Shown one piece after another: positions 11,046-19,924 of a stretch of DNA of 41,595 nt. Location of the stretch: the NCBI GenBank assembly GCA_934526125.1, contig CAKSZU010000005.1, positions 1 to 41,595 of the forward strand. Reading direction: 5' to 3'. The translations under genes were made by a program, and so were the position numbers. Under the pieces are notes generated by a model, which was given only the letters and a program-made list of their open reading frames with translations, searched no databases and was not told the DNA's origin. Within the stretch, counting starts at the first letter, position 1. Each line of letters opens with the position of its first letter. Origin of the DNA: an uncultured Faecalibacterium sp. GTDB lineage: Bacteria > Bacillota > Clostridia > Oscillospirales > Ruminococcaceae.

Positions 11046-12152
11046 TCAGTCATTCTTGAAGCGAACCGGCAGCACCAGATAGAGGAAGTCGCTGCCCTCG
11101 GCCGGCAGGACCTTGACCGGGCTCAGGGGGCCGCTGATCTCCAGACGGACCTGCTCGGTGCGGGCGTTGCGCAGAGCATCCAGCAGATAGCGGTTGTTGA
11201 AGCCGATCTCCACTTCGTCGCCCTCGCACTGTGCATTGAACTCGTCCACCACGCGGCCCAGATTGGTCTGGCAGCGCACCACGACTTTACCCTCTGTAAA
11301 ACTGATCCGGAGGGGGTTCTTCAGCCGCTCGGTGATGATCAGGGAAGCGCGCTCAATGGTCTCGATGAACTCCTTGGTGTCCAGCATCACCCGGGTGCGG
11401 CTGCCGTTGGGGATCACGTTGTGGTAGTTGAGGAACTCGCCCTCGATCAGGCGGCTCATGATGGTGTAGCCTGCCGTCATGAACACCACATACCGGCGGT
11501 TGGCGCAGATGTGTACCAGCTCCTCGTCGTCGTTGGCCAGCAGATGTTCCACTTCGTTCATGGTCTTGCTGGGCACGATGATCCGGATGTCCTTCACGGC
11601 GGTGACGGGCCGCTCCACGATGGCCAGCCGGTAGCCGTCCAGGGCCACCACGGTCAGTTTATCGGGCTCGATCTCGAATAATTCACCGGTGTGCGCCGGT
11701 TTTTTCTCGTCCTGGCTGACGGCGTAGAGGGTGCGGTCGATCATGTCCCGCAGTACGCCGGTCTTGATGGTCAGGGTCTCCTCGGCGCCGGTGTTGGGCA
11801 GCTCGGGGAAATCGGTGGCGGACATGGACTGGATCTCGAACTGAGCCACGCCGCTCTGGATGGTGGTTTTGCCATTATCGGCCGACTGGATAGTGATCTG
11901 GCCCGACGGCATCCGGCTCACCATGCTGCTGAGCAGTTTTGCGTTCAGCACGATCTCGCCGGGTTCCTTGACGTTGGCCTCAATGGTGGTCACGATGCCC
12001 ATTTCCAGGTCGTAGCCGGTGAGGGTGAGCTGAAAACCTTCCGCTTTCAGTAGGATGCCCTCCAGCACCGGGATGGTGGAGCGCAGGGTGACGGCTTTGG
12101 AAACGCCGTCGATGGCTGCACTCAGCAGGGTCTTATCGCAGATGATATTCAA
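11046..12152 (-). CDS. dnaN: DNA polymerase III beta sliding clamp
   Basis: The 368-residue protein shows the three-fold repeated clamp fold ([17 protein letters not shown] at the start; [10 protein letters not shown] at the end, the conserved C-terminal hydrophobic-pocket strand). Two molecules form a ring that tethers polymerase III to DNA. The start is a TTG at 12152 (rc of CAA), supported by AAAGGAGAG about 10 bases upstream and by the conserved N-terminal sequence [10 protein letters not shown]. It lies downstream of dnaA, separated by a 398-bp spacer with DnaA-box-like sites. Confidence 0.96.
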   Translation of the reverse strand: MNIICDKTLLSAAIDGVSKAVTLRSTIPVLEGILLKAEGFQLTLTGYDLEMGIVTTIEANVKEPGEIVLNAKLLSSMVSRMPSGQITIQSADNGKTTIQSGVAQFEIQSMSATDFPELPNTGAEETLTIKTGVLRDMIDRTLYAVSQDEKKPAHTGELFEIEPDKLTVVALDGYRLAIVERPVTAVKDIRIIVPSKTMNEVEHLLANDDEELVHICANRRYVVFMTAGYTIMSRLIEGEFLNYHNVIPNGSRTRVMLDTKEFIETIERASLIITERLKNPLRISFTEGKVVVRCQTNLGRVVDEFNAQCEGDEVEIGFNNRYLLDALRNARTEQVRLEISGPLSPVKVLPAEGSDFLYLVLPVRFKND

Positions 12153-12550
12153 ACTTTGGTCTCTCCTTTTCTGGATTCAACGTTCCGATCCTGTTTCCCA
12201 TGGGATCAGGATGCAGATCGTCTGCTGAATATTGAACTTGTTGTAGTATTCGTAGTAGGGGGTGGGGAAGTTGTGGAAAAGTCGGGAAAGTCCTTGCCGG
12301 GATGCGGGGATTTCCTTTTCCACCGGTATGTGAATGTGTTGTGAATGGATTGTGGAAAGCCGGAAAGAGTTTTTTCTTTCAACATCCGGTGTGGAATCCG
12401 GGTGTTAAATGTTGAAAACTCTGTGGAAAGGGTGGAATACTCTGTCCTTTTACCACAACATCTTGTCTGTTTTCCCCGGTTTAAGCGGGAAACAGCCCCA
12501 TATTTTGGGGTCCTGACCCCCTGAAAGTACGACTTTTATGGCCTTTTGCG
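12153..12550. other. oriC: probable oriC segment: dnaA-dnaN spacer with DnaA-box cluster
   Basis: This 398-bp gap holds no gene. On the plus strand it has repeated cores TGTGGAA at 12272 (TGTGGAAAA), 12351 (TGTGGAAAG), 12390 (TGTGGAATC) and 12422 (TGTGGAAAG), two looser TGTGAATG sites at 12329 and 12340, and a reverse TTTACCACA at 12449. Read on the minus strand the main ones are TTTTCCACA or CTTTCCACA, one or two bases from the usual TTATCCACA. Clustering in one orientation, the position beside dnaA and the switch of gene direction nearby point to the origin. Two G/C hairpins (CCCCA-TATT-TGGGG at 12496-12510 and GGGGTC-CT-GACCCC) lie near the dnaA stop and may end the dnaA message. Confidence 0.75.
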
Positions 12551-13873
12551 TCAGGCCTTGACGTTCTTGATGATGTCGCTGACGGTCTCCCGCAGGTGCT
12601 GATCGTTCTTCATGTCCCGCTCCATGGTCTTGAGGGAGTAGACGATGGTGGAGTGATCGCGGCCCGAGAACTCCCGGCCGATCTCCTCCATGCTCATGCC
12701 GGTGACCTCCCGCAGGATGTAGATGGCCACGCGGCGGGCGGAAGCTACATTGGCGTTCCGCTTGGTGCCCCGGATGTCGGCGGGGGAGACGTTGAAGGTG
12801 CGGGAGACTTCGCCCACGATCTTCTCGATGGTGACCGGCACCGGCTGGGTCTCGTTGAGGATGTCCTTGATGGCGTTCTGGGCTACGCTGATCACCGGCT
12901 GGATGCCCTCCAGCATGTAGTAGGCGTTCAGCTTCTTCACGGCACCTTCCAGCTGGCGGATGTTGTTCTTCAGGTGATTGGCAATGAACTCAGCCACATC
13001 CTCGGGCAGGTCCAGGTGCAGCAGTTCGGCCTTGCGCTTGACGATGGCCACCCGGGTCTCGAAATCCGGCGGCTGGACGTCGGCGGTCAGGCCCCACTCG
13101 AAGCGGGTGCGCAGACGCTCTTCCAGGCTCTTGATCTCCTTGGCGGGGCGGTCGGATGCGATGACGATCTGCTTGTGGGCGTCGTGCAGGGAGTTGAAGG
13201 TGTGGAAGAATTCTTCCTGCGTGGACTCCTTGCCGGCGATGAACTGGATATCGTCCACCAGCAGCAGGTCGGCGACCCGGTATTTCATCCGGAAGTCCTC
13301 GGTGCTGCCGGCGCGGATGGCGGCGATCAGCTCGTTGGTGAACTGCTCGCAGGTGACGTACATGATGACGAAGTCGGGGTGGGTGCGCTTGATCTCGGTC
13401 TGGATGGCCGTCAGCAGATGGGTCTTGCCGAGGCCCGAGCCGCCGTAGATGAACAGCGGGTTGTAGGCACCGGAGGGGTTGGCCGCAACCGCCTGCGCCG
13501 CAGCAAACGCAAACTGGTTGGAGGGGCCTTTGATGAAGTTCTCGAAGGTGAACTCGTAGTTGCCCTGGGGCGAGGCGGGGTTCGCCTCGTACTGCTGGGC
13601 CAGCACTACCTCATGGGGCGGGGTGCTGGGCACCACCAGCGTGATGTCCACGTCAAAGCCCAGCACCGTCTTGAAGGCCTCCTTCAGCAGGCCCAGGTAG
13701 CGGTCGGTGACGATCTTGCAGATGAAATCGTTGCGCACCGACAGGGTGATATGGCTCGAGTCCTCAAAGCTGATGGGCTCAAGACCGTCGATGTAGAGAT
13801 TATAGGTCGGCTCGGCCATCTGCGTTTTGCAGTACGCCTGCGCGGCCTCTAAAACGTCCTTGAAAGAATCCAT
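12551..13873 (-). CDS. dnaA: chromosomal replication initiator DnaA
   Basis: The 440-residue protein has an N-terminal DnaB/SirA-type interaction domain (1-80), a short linker, an AAA+ domain with Walker A GGSGLGKTH and Walker B LLLVDDIQF, and a C-terminal helix-turn-helix ending in the DnaA signature GRDHSTIVYSLKTM. It binds DnaA boxes in ATP form and opens the origin. The start ATG at 13873 follows a GGAGTGG site. A good sigma-A type promoter lies about 50 bases upstream, and DnaA-box-like sites flank the gene on both sides, so it is probably autoregulated. Confidence 0.97.
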   Translation of the reverse strand: MDSFKDVLEAAQAYCKTQMAEPTYNLYIDGLEPISFEDSSHITLSVRNDFICKIVTDRYLGLLKEAFKTVLGFDVDITLVVPSTPPHEVVLAQQYEANPASPQGNYEFTFENFIKGPSNQFAFAAAQAVAANPSGAYNPLFIYGGSGLGKTHLLTAIQTEIKRTHPDFVIMYVTCEQFTNELIAAIRAGSTEDFRMKYRVADLLLVDDIQFIAGKESTQEEFFHTFNSLHDAHKQIVIASDRPAKEIKSLEERLRTRFEWGLTADVQPPDFETRVAIVKRKAELLHLDLPEDVAEFIANHLKNNIRQLEGAVKKLNAYYMLEGIQPVISVAQNAIKDILNETQPVPVTIEKIVGEVSRTFNVSPADIRGTKRNANVASARRVAIYILREVTGMSMEEIGREFSGRDHSTIVYSLKTMERDMKNDQHLRETVSDIIKNVKA

Positions 13874-13922
13874 AAAACATCCACTCCATTGAAGTTTTCA
13901 ACAATGCTGCTGATACCAGGTT

Positions 13923-13951
13923 AGTATACCACAAAAATCTCCCTGCGTCTA
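13923..13951 (-). promoter_or_regulatory. dnaA promoter
   Basis: On the minus strand: TAGACG, 17 bases, TATACT. It is about 50 bases ahead of the dnaA start. The spacer contains TTGTGG next to the -10, a possible DnaA contact. Confidence 0.65.
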
Positions 13952-14141
13952 CATTCTATAATGTAATTTATAATACATAAGAAAAGACGCACCTGCGTCC
14001 GTCTGCAAGGCTTGTGTCCAACACCCAAATCAGCCACAAGATATGGTAGAAGAAAAGTTTTCCACGGGGAATGGGTGAAAAAGTTGAAAGATTTTTCACA
14101 CCCGGTTTTGAAAAAAGTTTGCTGGAAAGCGAAAAAAATGC

Positions 14142-14171
14142 TTGACAGAAGGGGATAGTGTGCGATATACT
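14142..14171 (+). promoter_or_regulatory. rpmH promoter
   Basis: TTGACA, 18 bases, TATACT; about 80 bases ahead of the rpmH start. Confidence 0.75.
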
Positions 14172-14251
14172 GTTGAATTGCAAGCCTGTCCCCATTTTGG
14201 GACCAGAATAGACCCCATCACCGGGGACGAGTTTTTACGGAGGATACAACC

Positions 14252-14386
14252 ATGAAGAGAACTTTTCAGCCCAAGAAGCGTCAGCGCAAGGAAGTTCATG
14301 GCTTTCTGACCCGCATGAGCACCAAGAACGGCCGCAAGGTCATCAATGCCCGCCGTGCAAAGGGCCGCAAGAGCCTGACTGTCTGA
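14252..14386 (+). CDS. rpmH: 50S ribosomal protein L34
   Basis: This 44-residue, very basic protein begins [18 protein letters not shown] and ends [10 protein letters not shown], the standard L34 sequence. It binds 23S rRNA in the large subunit. ACGGAGGA lies 8 bases before the ATG. It has its own promoter and a terminator just downstream, so it is expressed apart from rnpA. L34 as first gene to the right of dnaA is the usual Firmicute layout. Confidence 0.98.
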   Translation: MKRTFQPKKRQRKEVHGFLTRMSTKNGRKVINARRAKGRKSLTV

Positions 14387-14426
14387 TCCGGATGCCCGGG
14401 TCCGGCGCAGAATTGAACATGCGCAC

Positions 14427-14468
14427 AAAAGACCGCTGAATCGAGTTTCGCGGTCTTTTTCTTTTTTT
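14427..14468 (+). terminator. rho-independent terminator after rpmH
   Basis: A 10-bp stem (AAAAGACCGC at 14427 with GCGGTCTTTT at 14450) is followed by TTCTTTTTTT. Confidence 0.85.
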
Positions 14469-14525
14469 GCGCAGTCTGACTAAAAAAACGGCAAAAGATT
14501 TGGCACAAAAAACGCCCGGGAAAGC

Positions 14526-14554
14526 TTTTCATGTGCGGATTTTTTTGCTATACT
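14526..14554 (+). promoter_or_regulatory. rnpA-yidD-yidC-khpB promoter
   Basis: TTTTCA, 17 bases, TATACT with an extended -10 (TGC just before it). Confidence 0.6.
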
Positions 14555-14618
14555 GAATTTTGAACTTTGCCCACAGGGCAGTTCTGTGATTTTGGATCGA
14601 AAAGGAGGCGCCGAAGCA

Positions 14619-15017
14619 GTGCGCTATCGTCCCATCCGCCGCAACAGCGAGTTTGGCCGTGTGTATGCCCGCGGCAAGTCCTATGTGAACCCGGCATTGG
14701 TGCTGTATGTGTTCCGCACCCGGGGCAAAAAGACCCGGGTCGGCCTGACCGCCACCAAGAAGATCGGCCACGCCGTCCAGCGCAACCGCGCCCGCCGGGT
14801 GATGAAAGCCGCCATCGACGAGCATCTGGATCACAACATCGGCGGCTATGATCTGGTCTTTGTGGCCCGGGGCATGACTCCCCGCCTGAAGAGCTGGCAG
14901 CTCAGCGAAGTGGTGGCAAAGCTCTTTGCCCAGGCCGGCCTGCCCGACAAGGCAAAGCAGCCGGGCGCAAAGCCCCCCGCCACCGTTCCCCCTGCCCGCC
15001 GGGAGCCCCGGGCATGA
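14619..15017 (+). CDS. rnpA: ribonuclease P protein component
   Basis: The 132-residue basic protein has the RnpA core ([15 protein letters not shown], then [12 protein letters not shown] and the signature [11 protein letters not shown]). It helps RNase P RNA mature the 5' ends of tRNAs. The start is GTG at 14619, placed by the AAGGAGG site 10 bases upstream and by the conserved [14 protein letters not shown] beginning; a longer frame from 14586 would run through that site. Its stop overlaps the yidD start (ATGA). Confidence 0.95.
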   Translation: MRYRPIRRNSEFGRVYARGKSYVNPALVLYVFRTRGKKTRVGLTATKKIGHAVQRNRARRVMKAAIDEHLDHNIGGYDLVFVARGMTPRLKSWQLSEVVAKLFAQAGLPDKAKQPGAKPPATVPPARREPRA

Positions 15018-15319
15018 ACCCGGTCTCCCGCTGGTGCCGGAACGCCCTGTGCGTACCCATCCGGCTCTACCAGCGCTTCATCAGCCCGGGGCTGGGCCGC
15101 AACTGCCGGTTCAGCCCGACCTGCAGCCAGTACGGCATCGAAGCCATCCAGACCCATGGCTGCATCAAGGGCCTGCTTCTGACCGCGTGGCGGATCGCCC
15201 GCTGCAATCCGCTGGGGCGCTGGGGCGTGGACCCGGTGCCGCCCGCAGGCCGCTGGGTCAGCCCGGAGCGGAAACTTTCGCCCTCCCGGCTGTTTGCCGA
15301 CCGGCATACCCCCCAATAG
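15014..15319 (+). CDS. yidD: membrane protein insertion efficiency factor YidD
   Basis: This 101-residue protein has the YidD core: [18 protein letters not shown], the conserved Cys pair in [12 protein letters not shown] and the [13 protein letters not shown] block. YidD is a small amphipathic protein at the inner face of the membrane that assists YidC-dependent insertion. It overlaps rnpA by four bases and precedes yidC by 79 bases. The C-terminal extension after VPP is Ser/Pro/Arg-rich and not conserved. Confidence 0.95.
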   Translation: MNPVSRWCRNALCVPIRLYQRFISPGLGRNCRFSPTCSQYGIEAIQTHGCIKGLLLTAWRIARCNPLGRWGVDPVPPAGRWVSPERKLSPSRLFADRHTPQ

Positions 15320-15398
15320 CTTCTTGTGACGCGCCGTACTGTGGGCGGGGTGTCCTTCGCATAAAAATCTAAACGTCCCGCGCCACAGGCGGGGCAGA

Positions 15399-16487
15399 AT
15401 GGACGAAGATATGAATCCTTTATACATCCTCGGCTGGCCTCTGGGCTATGTAATGGAGTGGATCTACAAGCTGATCCCCAACTACGGCTGGGACATCATC
15501 CTGTTCACCCTGCTCATCACCATCATCAAGATCCCCCTTCAGCTCAACCAGCAGAAGAGCATGGCCCGCATGAGTGCGTTCCAGCCCATGGTGATGGAGA
15601 TCCAGAAAAAGTACAAAGACAAGCCCGACAAGCAGCAGGAAGAGCTGATGAAGCTGCAGGAGCAGGGCTATAAGCCCACCGCAGGCTGCATGCCCATGCT
15701 GGTGAACTTCCTGGTCATGTTCGGCGTCATCGAGGTCGTGTACCGCCCGCTGCAGCGCATCTTCCACGTTGGCACCGATGCCATCACCGCCGCTGGCGAG
15801 GCCCTGACCGCCCTGGGCATCAGCTTCACCACCGTTACCCGCGACACCAACATCATCGCACAGGTGCTGGCCGGTGAGACTACGGTCTCTTCCTGCTTCA
15901 CCGCAGACCAGCTGGCCACCATCACCGAGTTCGGCCACCACATGGACTTCTTCGGCATCGACCTGACCCGTGTGCCCCAGTACAGCTTTGCCGCAGAGAA
16001 CCTGCCCCTGCTGATCTTCCCCGTGCTGGCCATCGTGACCATGTTCATCTCCACCCACATCAGCATGAAGGCCTCCGGCCAGGAGATGCAGGGCAGCATG
16101 AAGATGACCATGTACCTGATGCCCCTGATGTACCTGTTCTTCTGCTTCACCGTGCCCTGCGCATTCTCCCTGTACTATGTTGTTTCCAACATCCTCATGA
16201 CCGTGCAGAGCCTGATCATGAAGAAGATCTATGACCCCGAGAAGATGAAGGCCGAGGTGGCCGCCGAGATGGCTGCCCGCAAGAAGGAGCAGAAGCGCGG
16301 CGTGAAGAACACCACCATCAAGGTCCGGGACGAAAAGACCGGCCAGATCGTGGAGAAGAACCTCTCGGCCAGCGAGATGAACAAGCGCCGTCTGGAGTAT
16401 GCCCGCCAGCTGGATGCCGAGCGCTACAAGGATGAGCGCACGGTCCCGCTGAGCGAGCTGGAAAAGGAAAACAAAAAGGAGGATTGA
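15399..16487 (+). CDS. yidC: membrane protein insertase YidC/Oxa1/SpoIIIJ
   Basis: The 362-residue protein has an N-terminal hydrophobic hairpin, the conserved IIKIPLQLNQQKSMARM loop, a cytoplasmic helical hairpin (IQKKYKDKPDKQQEELMKL) and three further membrane segments after residue 95. It inserts and folds membrane proteins alone or with Sec. There is a large extracellular insert (about residues 125-190) and a long basic tail. A Lys occupies the place of the groove Arg of many homologues. The start could be ATG 15399 or ATG 15411. A small hairpin (CCCGC at 15377 with GCGGG at 15389) overlaps the G-rich ribosome site and may lower initiation. Confidence 0.94.
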   Translation: MDEDMNPLYILGWPLGYVMEWIYKLIPNYGWDIILFTLLITIIKIPLQLNQQKSMARMSAFQPMVMEIQKKYKDKPDKQQEELMKLQEQGYKPTAGCMPMLVNFLVMFGVIEVVYRPLQRIFHVGTDAITAAGEALTALGISFTTVTRDTNIIAQVLAGETTVSSCFTADQLATITEFGHHMDFFGIDLTRVPQYSFAAENLPLLIFPVLAIVTMFISTHISMKASGQEMQGSMKMTMYLMPLMYLFFCFTVPCAFSLYYVVSNILMTVQSLIMKKIYDPEKMKAEVAAEMAARKKEQKRGVKNTTIKVRDEKTGQIVEKNLSASEMNKRRLEYARQLDAERYKDERTVPLSELEKENKKED

Positions 16488-16492
16488 CGGTT

Positions 16493-17653
16493 ATGATCCG
16501 TACTCAGGAAGCCACCGGCAAGACGGTTGACGAAGCCCGCGCAAAAGCCTGCGCCCTGCTGGGTGTTCAGGCCGAAGATCTGAACGTGAGCTATGAAGTG
16601 CTTGAAATGCCCCAGAAGACCGGTTTTCTGGGCCTGAAGACTACCCCCGCCAAGGTCCTGGTCCGTGTGGAGCTGCCCGATGCTCCCGCCCCCGCTCCGG
16701 TGGAGGAGGAGAAGGCTGCCCCTGTGGAGGCCCCGGTCCCCGCAGCCGAGGAAGCTGCCCCCGCCGGGCAGTCCAAGGCAGAAGAGCCGGCCCCGGCTGA
16801 GGAGCAGGCAGCCCCTGCCCAGCCCGAAGCCCCTGCCGCAGAGCCTGAGACGGCTGCCCCCGCTGCAGAGGCAGAGGAGCCGGAAGTCCCCATCAACATC
16901 GAGGAGAACGCCAAGGTCAAGGCTGCCGTGGAGTACCTGAAGGACGTCATCGAGAAGATGGGCGTCCAGAACGTGACCTTCAGCGCCGTGCAGAAGGGCG
17001 AGGCCACCATCATCCGTCTGGACGGCGAGAAGCTGGGTGCCCTCATCGGCCGCCGCGGCGAGACCATGGAGAGCCTGTCCTATCTGGCGAGCCTGGTGGC
17101 CAACCGTCTGGAAGGCGACTACATCAAGCTGGGTCTGGATGTGGCAGGCTACCGCGATAAGCGGGAGCATGACCTGACCGTTCTGGCCGAGCGCATCGGC
17201 AACAAGGTCCGCAAGACCGGCCGCAGCTTTGCCATGGAGCCCATGAATCCCTACGAGCGCCGCATCATCCACTCTGCCATCGGGAAGATGGAGGGGGTCC
17301 GCAGCGAGAGCAAGGGCGAGGGCCGTGACCGCCGTGTGGTCATCTATTCCACCGCGCCGGATGCCCAGACCGACAACACCTACGGCGAGCGCCGTCCCCG
17401 CGGCAACGGACGCCGTCCCGGCGGCAATCGCAATGGCGGTTACCGCGGCAACAGCCGGAATGGTGAGCGCGGAGGCCGCGGCGGTTATCGCGGCGGCTCC
17501 CGTCCCTCCGGCAACCGCGGCCCCCGGCCGTCCTCCGTGCCCGAGCGCACCTATGCGCCCCGGGATGCCGAGAACGCTGCCCCGGTAGCGCCCAAGCGCA
17601 CCGAGCGGGTGGATGATTTTGCCGATTTCAGCTTCGGCAAGATCGAGATCTGA
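16493..17653 (+). CDS. khpB: RNA-binding protein KhpB (Jag) with RG-rich tail
   Basis: Start ATG 16493 is preferred over TTG 16484 because GGAGG (16478-16482) is 10 bases before it. The 386-residue protein has a Jag_N domain (1-60), a Pro/Ala/Glu-rich linker (about 62-135), a KH domain with the GRRG loop (186-189), an R3H domain (about 222-286, YERRIIHSAI) and an Arg/Gly/Asn-rich stretch (about 299-347) before a short acidic end (DDFADFSFGKIEI). KhpB binds many RNAs, with KhpA, and affects division and cell-wall growth in Gram-positives. The long linker and RG-rich tail are not part of the standard B. subtilis or pneumococcal protein. It follows yidC directly. Confidence 0.94.
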   Translation: MIRTQEATGKTVDEARAKACALLGVQAEDLNVSYEVLEMPQKTGFLGLKTTPAKVLVRVELPDAPAPAPVEEEKAAPVEAPVPAAEEAAPAGQSKAEEPAPAEEQAAPAQPEAPAAEPETAAPAAEAEEPEVPINIEENAKVKAAVEYLKDVIEKMGVQNVTFSAVQKGEATIIRLDGEKLGALIGRRGETMESLSYLASLVANRLEGDYIKLGLDVAGYRDKREHDLTVLAERIGNKVRKTGRSFAMEPMNPYERRIIHSAIGKMEGVRSESKGEGRDRRVVIYSTAPDAQTDNTYGERRPRGNGRRPGGNRNGGYRGNSRNGERGGRGGYRGGSRPSGNRGPRPSSVPERTYAPRDAENAAPVAPKRTERVDDFADFSFGKIEI

Positions 17654-17676
17654 TCCAAAGTTTTGCACATTCTGAG

Positions 17677-17717
17677 CCCCTTCCGGTGGAAAACCGGCGG
17701 GGGTTCTTCTTTTTTAC
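17677..17717 (+). terminator. terminator after khpB
   Basis: CCCC-TT-CCGGT / ACCGG-C-GGGG hairpin with a GGAAA loop, then GTTCTTCTTTTTT. It ends the rnpA-khpB operon. Confidence 0.7.
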
Positions 17718-17854
17718 CTTTCTTTTACCCGGACAGGGTGGCAGGGCGGTGTGCTTTCTGGTGGAATAGGAGAGAACCGGGGAACAGAAGTCGGTCTTTT
17801 GAAAAATTGGGAAAGTTGTCTGGTTTTCGAGGAAATATTTCTCCCTATTGGCCC

Positions 17855-17884
17855 TTGATGAAGGATGCCCCGGCACGTTATACT
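17855..17884 (+). promoter_or_regulatory. promoter of the exported nucleotidase gene
   Basis: TTGATG, 18 bases, TATACT; about 60 bases before the start codon. Confidence 0.6.
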
Positions 17885-17940
17885 GAAGCCAGTAAGGCTT
17901 TTTGAGGAAAAAGCCGCCAAGAGAAAGAGAGGCTGTATCT

Positions 17941-19752
17941 ATGGCACAGAATATGATCACCCGGCGCAATTTCCTGCGTGTGGCAGGTGCATCCGCAGCG
18001 GCTGCGGCAATGGGCTGCGCGGCCCCGGCAGCGTCTGCCTGCGACGTCAAGTCGCTGTGGAAGATGGACCTGCAGATCCTGGCCACCAGCGATACCCACG
18101 GCAAGTTCGATCCCTGGGATTATGCGGCCAACAAGGAGGACCGCTCCGGCAGTGTGGCCCAGCAGGCCACGGCCATCCGGGAGAGCCGCACCAGGACCAC
18201 GCTGGTGGTGGATGCAGGCGATACCATCCAGGCCAACTCCGCCGAGCTGTTCCTGAACGATGATATCCACCCCATGATCGCGGCCCAGAACGCCATCGGC
18301 TACGATGTCTATGTCACCGGCAACCATGAGTACAACTACGGCATGGAGACGCTGGAAAAGGTGCTGAAGCAGGAGAAGGCCAAGGTTCTGACCGGCAATG
18401 TGTACAGCCCCGCAGGCGAGCCCCTGGCCGACGGCTACACCATCATCACCAAGGGCACGGTGAAGATCGGCGTCATCGGCATGGTCACCCCCAATATCAC
18501 CCGCTGGGATACCAAGAATCTGCAGGGCTGGACCGTCACCAACCCGGTGGACGAGAGCCGGAAGATCATCGACAAGATCAAGGACAAGGTCGACGTGATC
18601 GTGGGCGTCATGCACATGGACATCGACAACGAGTACAACGTCTACGGCTCCGGCGTCACCGATCTGGCCAATGCCTGCCCGGAATTTGACGTGATCGTAG
18701 CCGCCCACGGACACAAGAGCATCCCCAACCAGATGATCAACGGTGTCCTGGTGGTGGAAAACAAGAATGCCGGCGCTACGGTGTCGGAGATCCATCTCTA
18801 CCTTGAGCGCCAGTGGGACGGCAAGTGGAAGGTGGTCAGCCGCACCTCCGAGAACCTGGCCATCAAGGACTACGAACCCGATCCGGAACTGACGGCCCTG
18901 CTGGCCGAGTATGACGCCCGCGCCAAGGCAGACGCTGTGACCCCCATCGGCGAGCTGCGGGGCGGCGACCTTGCCCCGGCCAACGAGATCGACTGCCTGC
19001 CTCAGGCCATGGTGCAGGATACCCCGCTGCTGGACTTCATCAACGAAGTGCAGATGTATTACACCGACGCCCAGGTGGCGGCAACGGCCCTGACCTCTAT
19101 GACCTCCCAGATGAAGGAGGGCACCATCCGCAAGTGCGACATGGCCAGCATCTACACCTACCAGAACACCCTGTACAAGCTGCAGATGAACGGCCTGCAG
19201 CTGCGCAAGTTCATGGAGTGGTCTGCTGCCTTCTTCAAGACCTGGGTGCCCGGCGATGTGACCATTGCCTTTGACCCCTCGGTGCGCTACTACCTGTACG
19301 ATGCCTTTGCCGGTGTCCGGTATGATCTGGACATCTCCAAGGAGCCGGGCAACCGCATCCAGAACCTGACCTGGATGGACGGCCGCCCCGTGGAGGATAC
19401 CGACAGCTTTGTGGTGGCCGTGAACAACTACCGCGCCAGTACCCAGCTGCTGACCTATGCAGATATCTTCGCCCCCGGCGATGAGCTGCCCCAGCTGCTG
19501 GAGATCGACGTCCGCGGCGACATCGGCGGCGTCCGCGAGCTGCTGGGCGAATACATCCGCACGGTCAAGGGCGGTGTCCTGACCCCCGAGATGGACAACA
19601 ACTGGAAGATCGTGGGCAACAACTGGAATGCTGCCGACCACGAGAAGGCCGTGCAGCTGCTGCGGGAAGGCAAGCTGAGCCTGAGCGAGAATGCGGACAG
19701 CCGCACTCTGCCCGGCAAGGCTATCACCACGGCAGATCTGGCTGCGTTCTGA
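17941..19752 (+). CDS. Tat-exported metallophosphatase / cyclic-nucleotide phosphodiesterase-5'-nucleotidase
   Basis: The 603-residue protein starts with ITRRNFLRVAGA, a twin-arginine signal, followed by an Ala-rich hydrophobic stretch and a possible lipobox AMGC. The catalytic domain shows the dimetal motifs in order: TSDTHGKFD, VVDAGDTIQ, TGNHEYNYG, VMHMD and AAHGHK. A C-terminal 5'-nucleotidase substrate domain follows (from about residue 320; YTYQNTLYKLQMNG). This is the UshA/CpdB/YfkN plan: extracellular release of phosphate and nucleosides from nucleotides or 2',3'-cyclic nucleotides. The exact substrate is not resolvable. It is a single gene with its own promoter and terminator. Tat export fits folding with bound metals before secretion. 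Confidence 0.9.
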   Translation: MAQNMITRRNFLRVAGASAAAAAMGCAAPAASACDVKSLWKMDLQILATSDTHGKFDPWDYAANKEDRSGSVAQQATAIRESRTRTTLVVDAGDTIQANSAELFLNDDIHPMIAAQNAIGYDVYVTGNHEYNYGMETLEKVLKQEKAKVLTGNVYSPAGEPLADGYTIITKGTVKIGVIGMVTPNITRWDTKNLQGWTVTNPVDESRKIIDKIKDKVDVIVGVMHMDIDNEYNVYGSGVTDLANACPEFDVIVAAHGHKSIPNQMINGVLVVENKNAGATVSEIHLYLERQWDGKWKVVSRTSENLAIKDYEPDPELTALLAEYDARAKADAVTPIGELRGGDLAPANEIDCLPQAMVQDTPLLDFINEVQMYYTDAQVAATALTSMTSQMKEGTIRKCDMASIYTYQNTLYKLQMNGLQLRKFMEWSAAFFKTWVPGDVTIAFDPSVRYYLYDAFAGVRYDLDISKEPGNRIQNLTWMDGRPVEDTDSFVVAVNNYRASTQLLTYADIFAPGDELPQLLEIDVRGDIGGVRELLGEYIRTVKGGVLTPEMDNNWKIVGNNWNAADHEKAVQLLREGKLSLSENADSRTLPGKAITTADLAAF

Positions 19753-19770
19753 ACCGAATAGAGACCCCCG

Positions 19771-19810
19771 GAGGCTGCTGCAAGGCATTGCGGCAGTCTC
19801 TTTTGTTTTC
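19771..19810 (+). terminator. terminator after the nucleotidase gene
   Basis: A 13-bp stem with two G-U pairs (19771-19783 with 19788-19800), loop GGCA, then TTTTGTTTTC. Confidence 0.85.
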
Positions 19811-19880
19811 CACGTTTTTTGGCCGGAATGTGGAAAAGCCGCCCGGGCCGGTTCCGTCTCTTTCTTTTTTCGTCGCTTCG

Positions 19881-19889
19881 TGGTACAAT
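19881..19889 (+). promoter_or_regulatory. extended -10 promoter for mnmE
   Basis: TGG followed by TACAAT, 35 bases before the mnmE ATG. No good -35 was found. Confidence 0.4.
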
Positions 19890-19924
19890 AACTCTGATTC
19901 CATACCGGAAAGGGGAGCGACTTC

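Larger units (their letters stand above)
13874..14251. other. dnaA-rpmH intergenic region, second half of the origin
   Basis: This 378-bp gap separates divergent genes. It contains the dnaA promoter, an AT-rich stretch at about 13952-13982 that could serve as the unwinding element or an upstream promoter, TTTTCCACG at 14058 and TTTTTCACA at 14092 as loose DnaA-box candidates, and the rpmH promoter. In B. subtilis both spacers flanking dnaA are needed for origin function; the same is assumed here. Confidence 0.55.

Noticed and set aside
14058..14073. TTTTCCACGGGGAATG as a further parS site near dnaA
   Set aside because: Only 12 of 16 positions match and symmetry is lost at the centre; better read as a loose DnaA-box.
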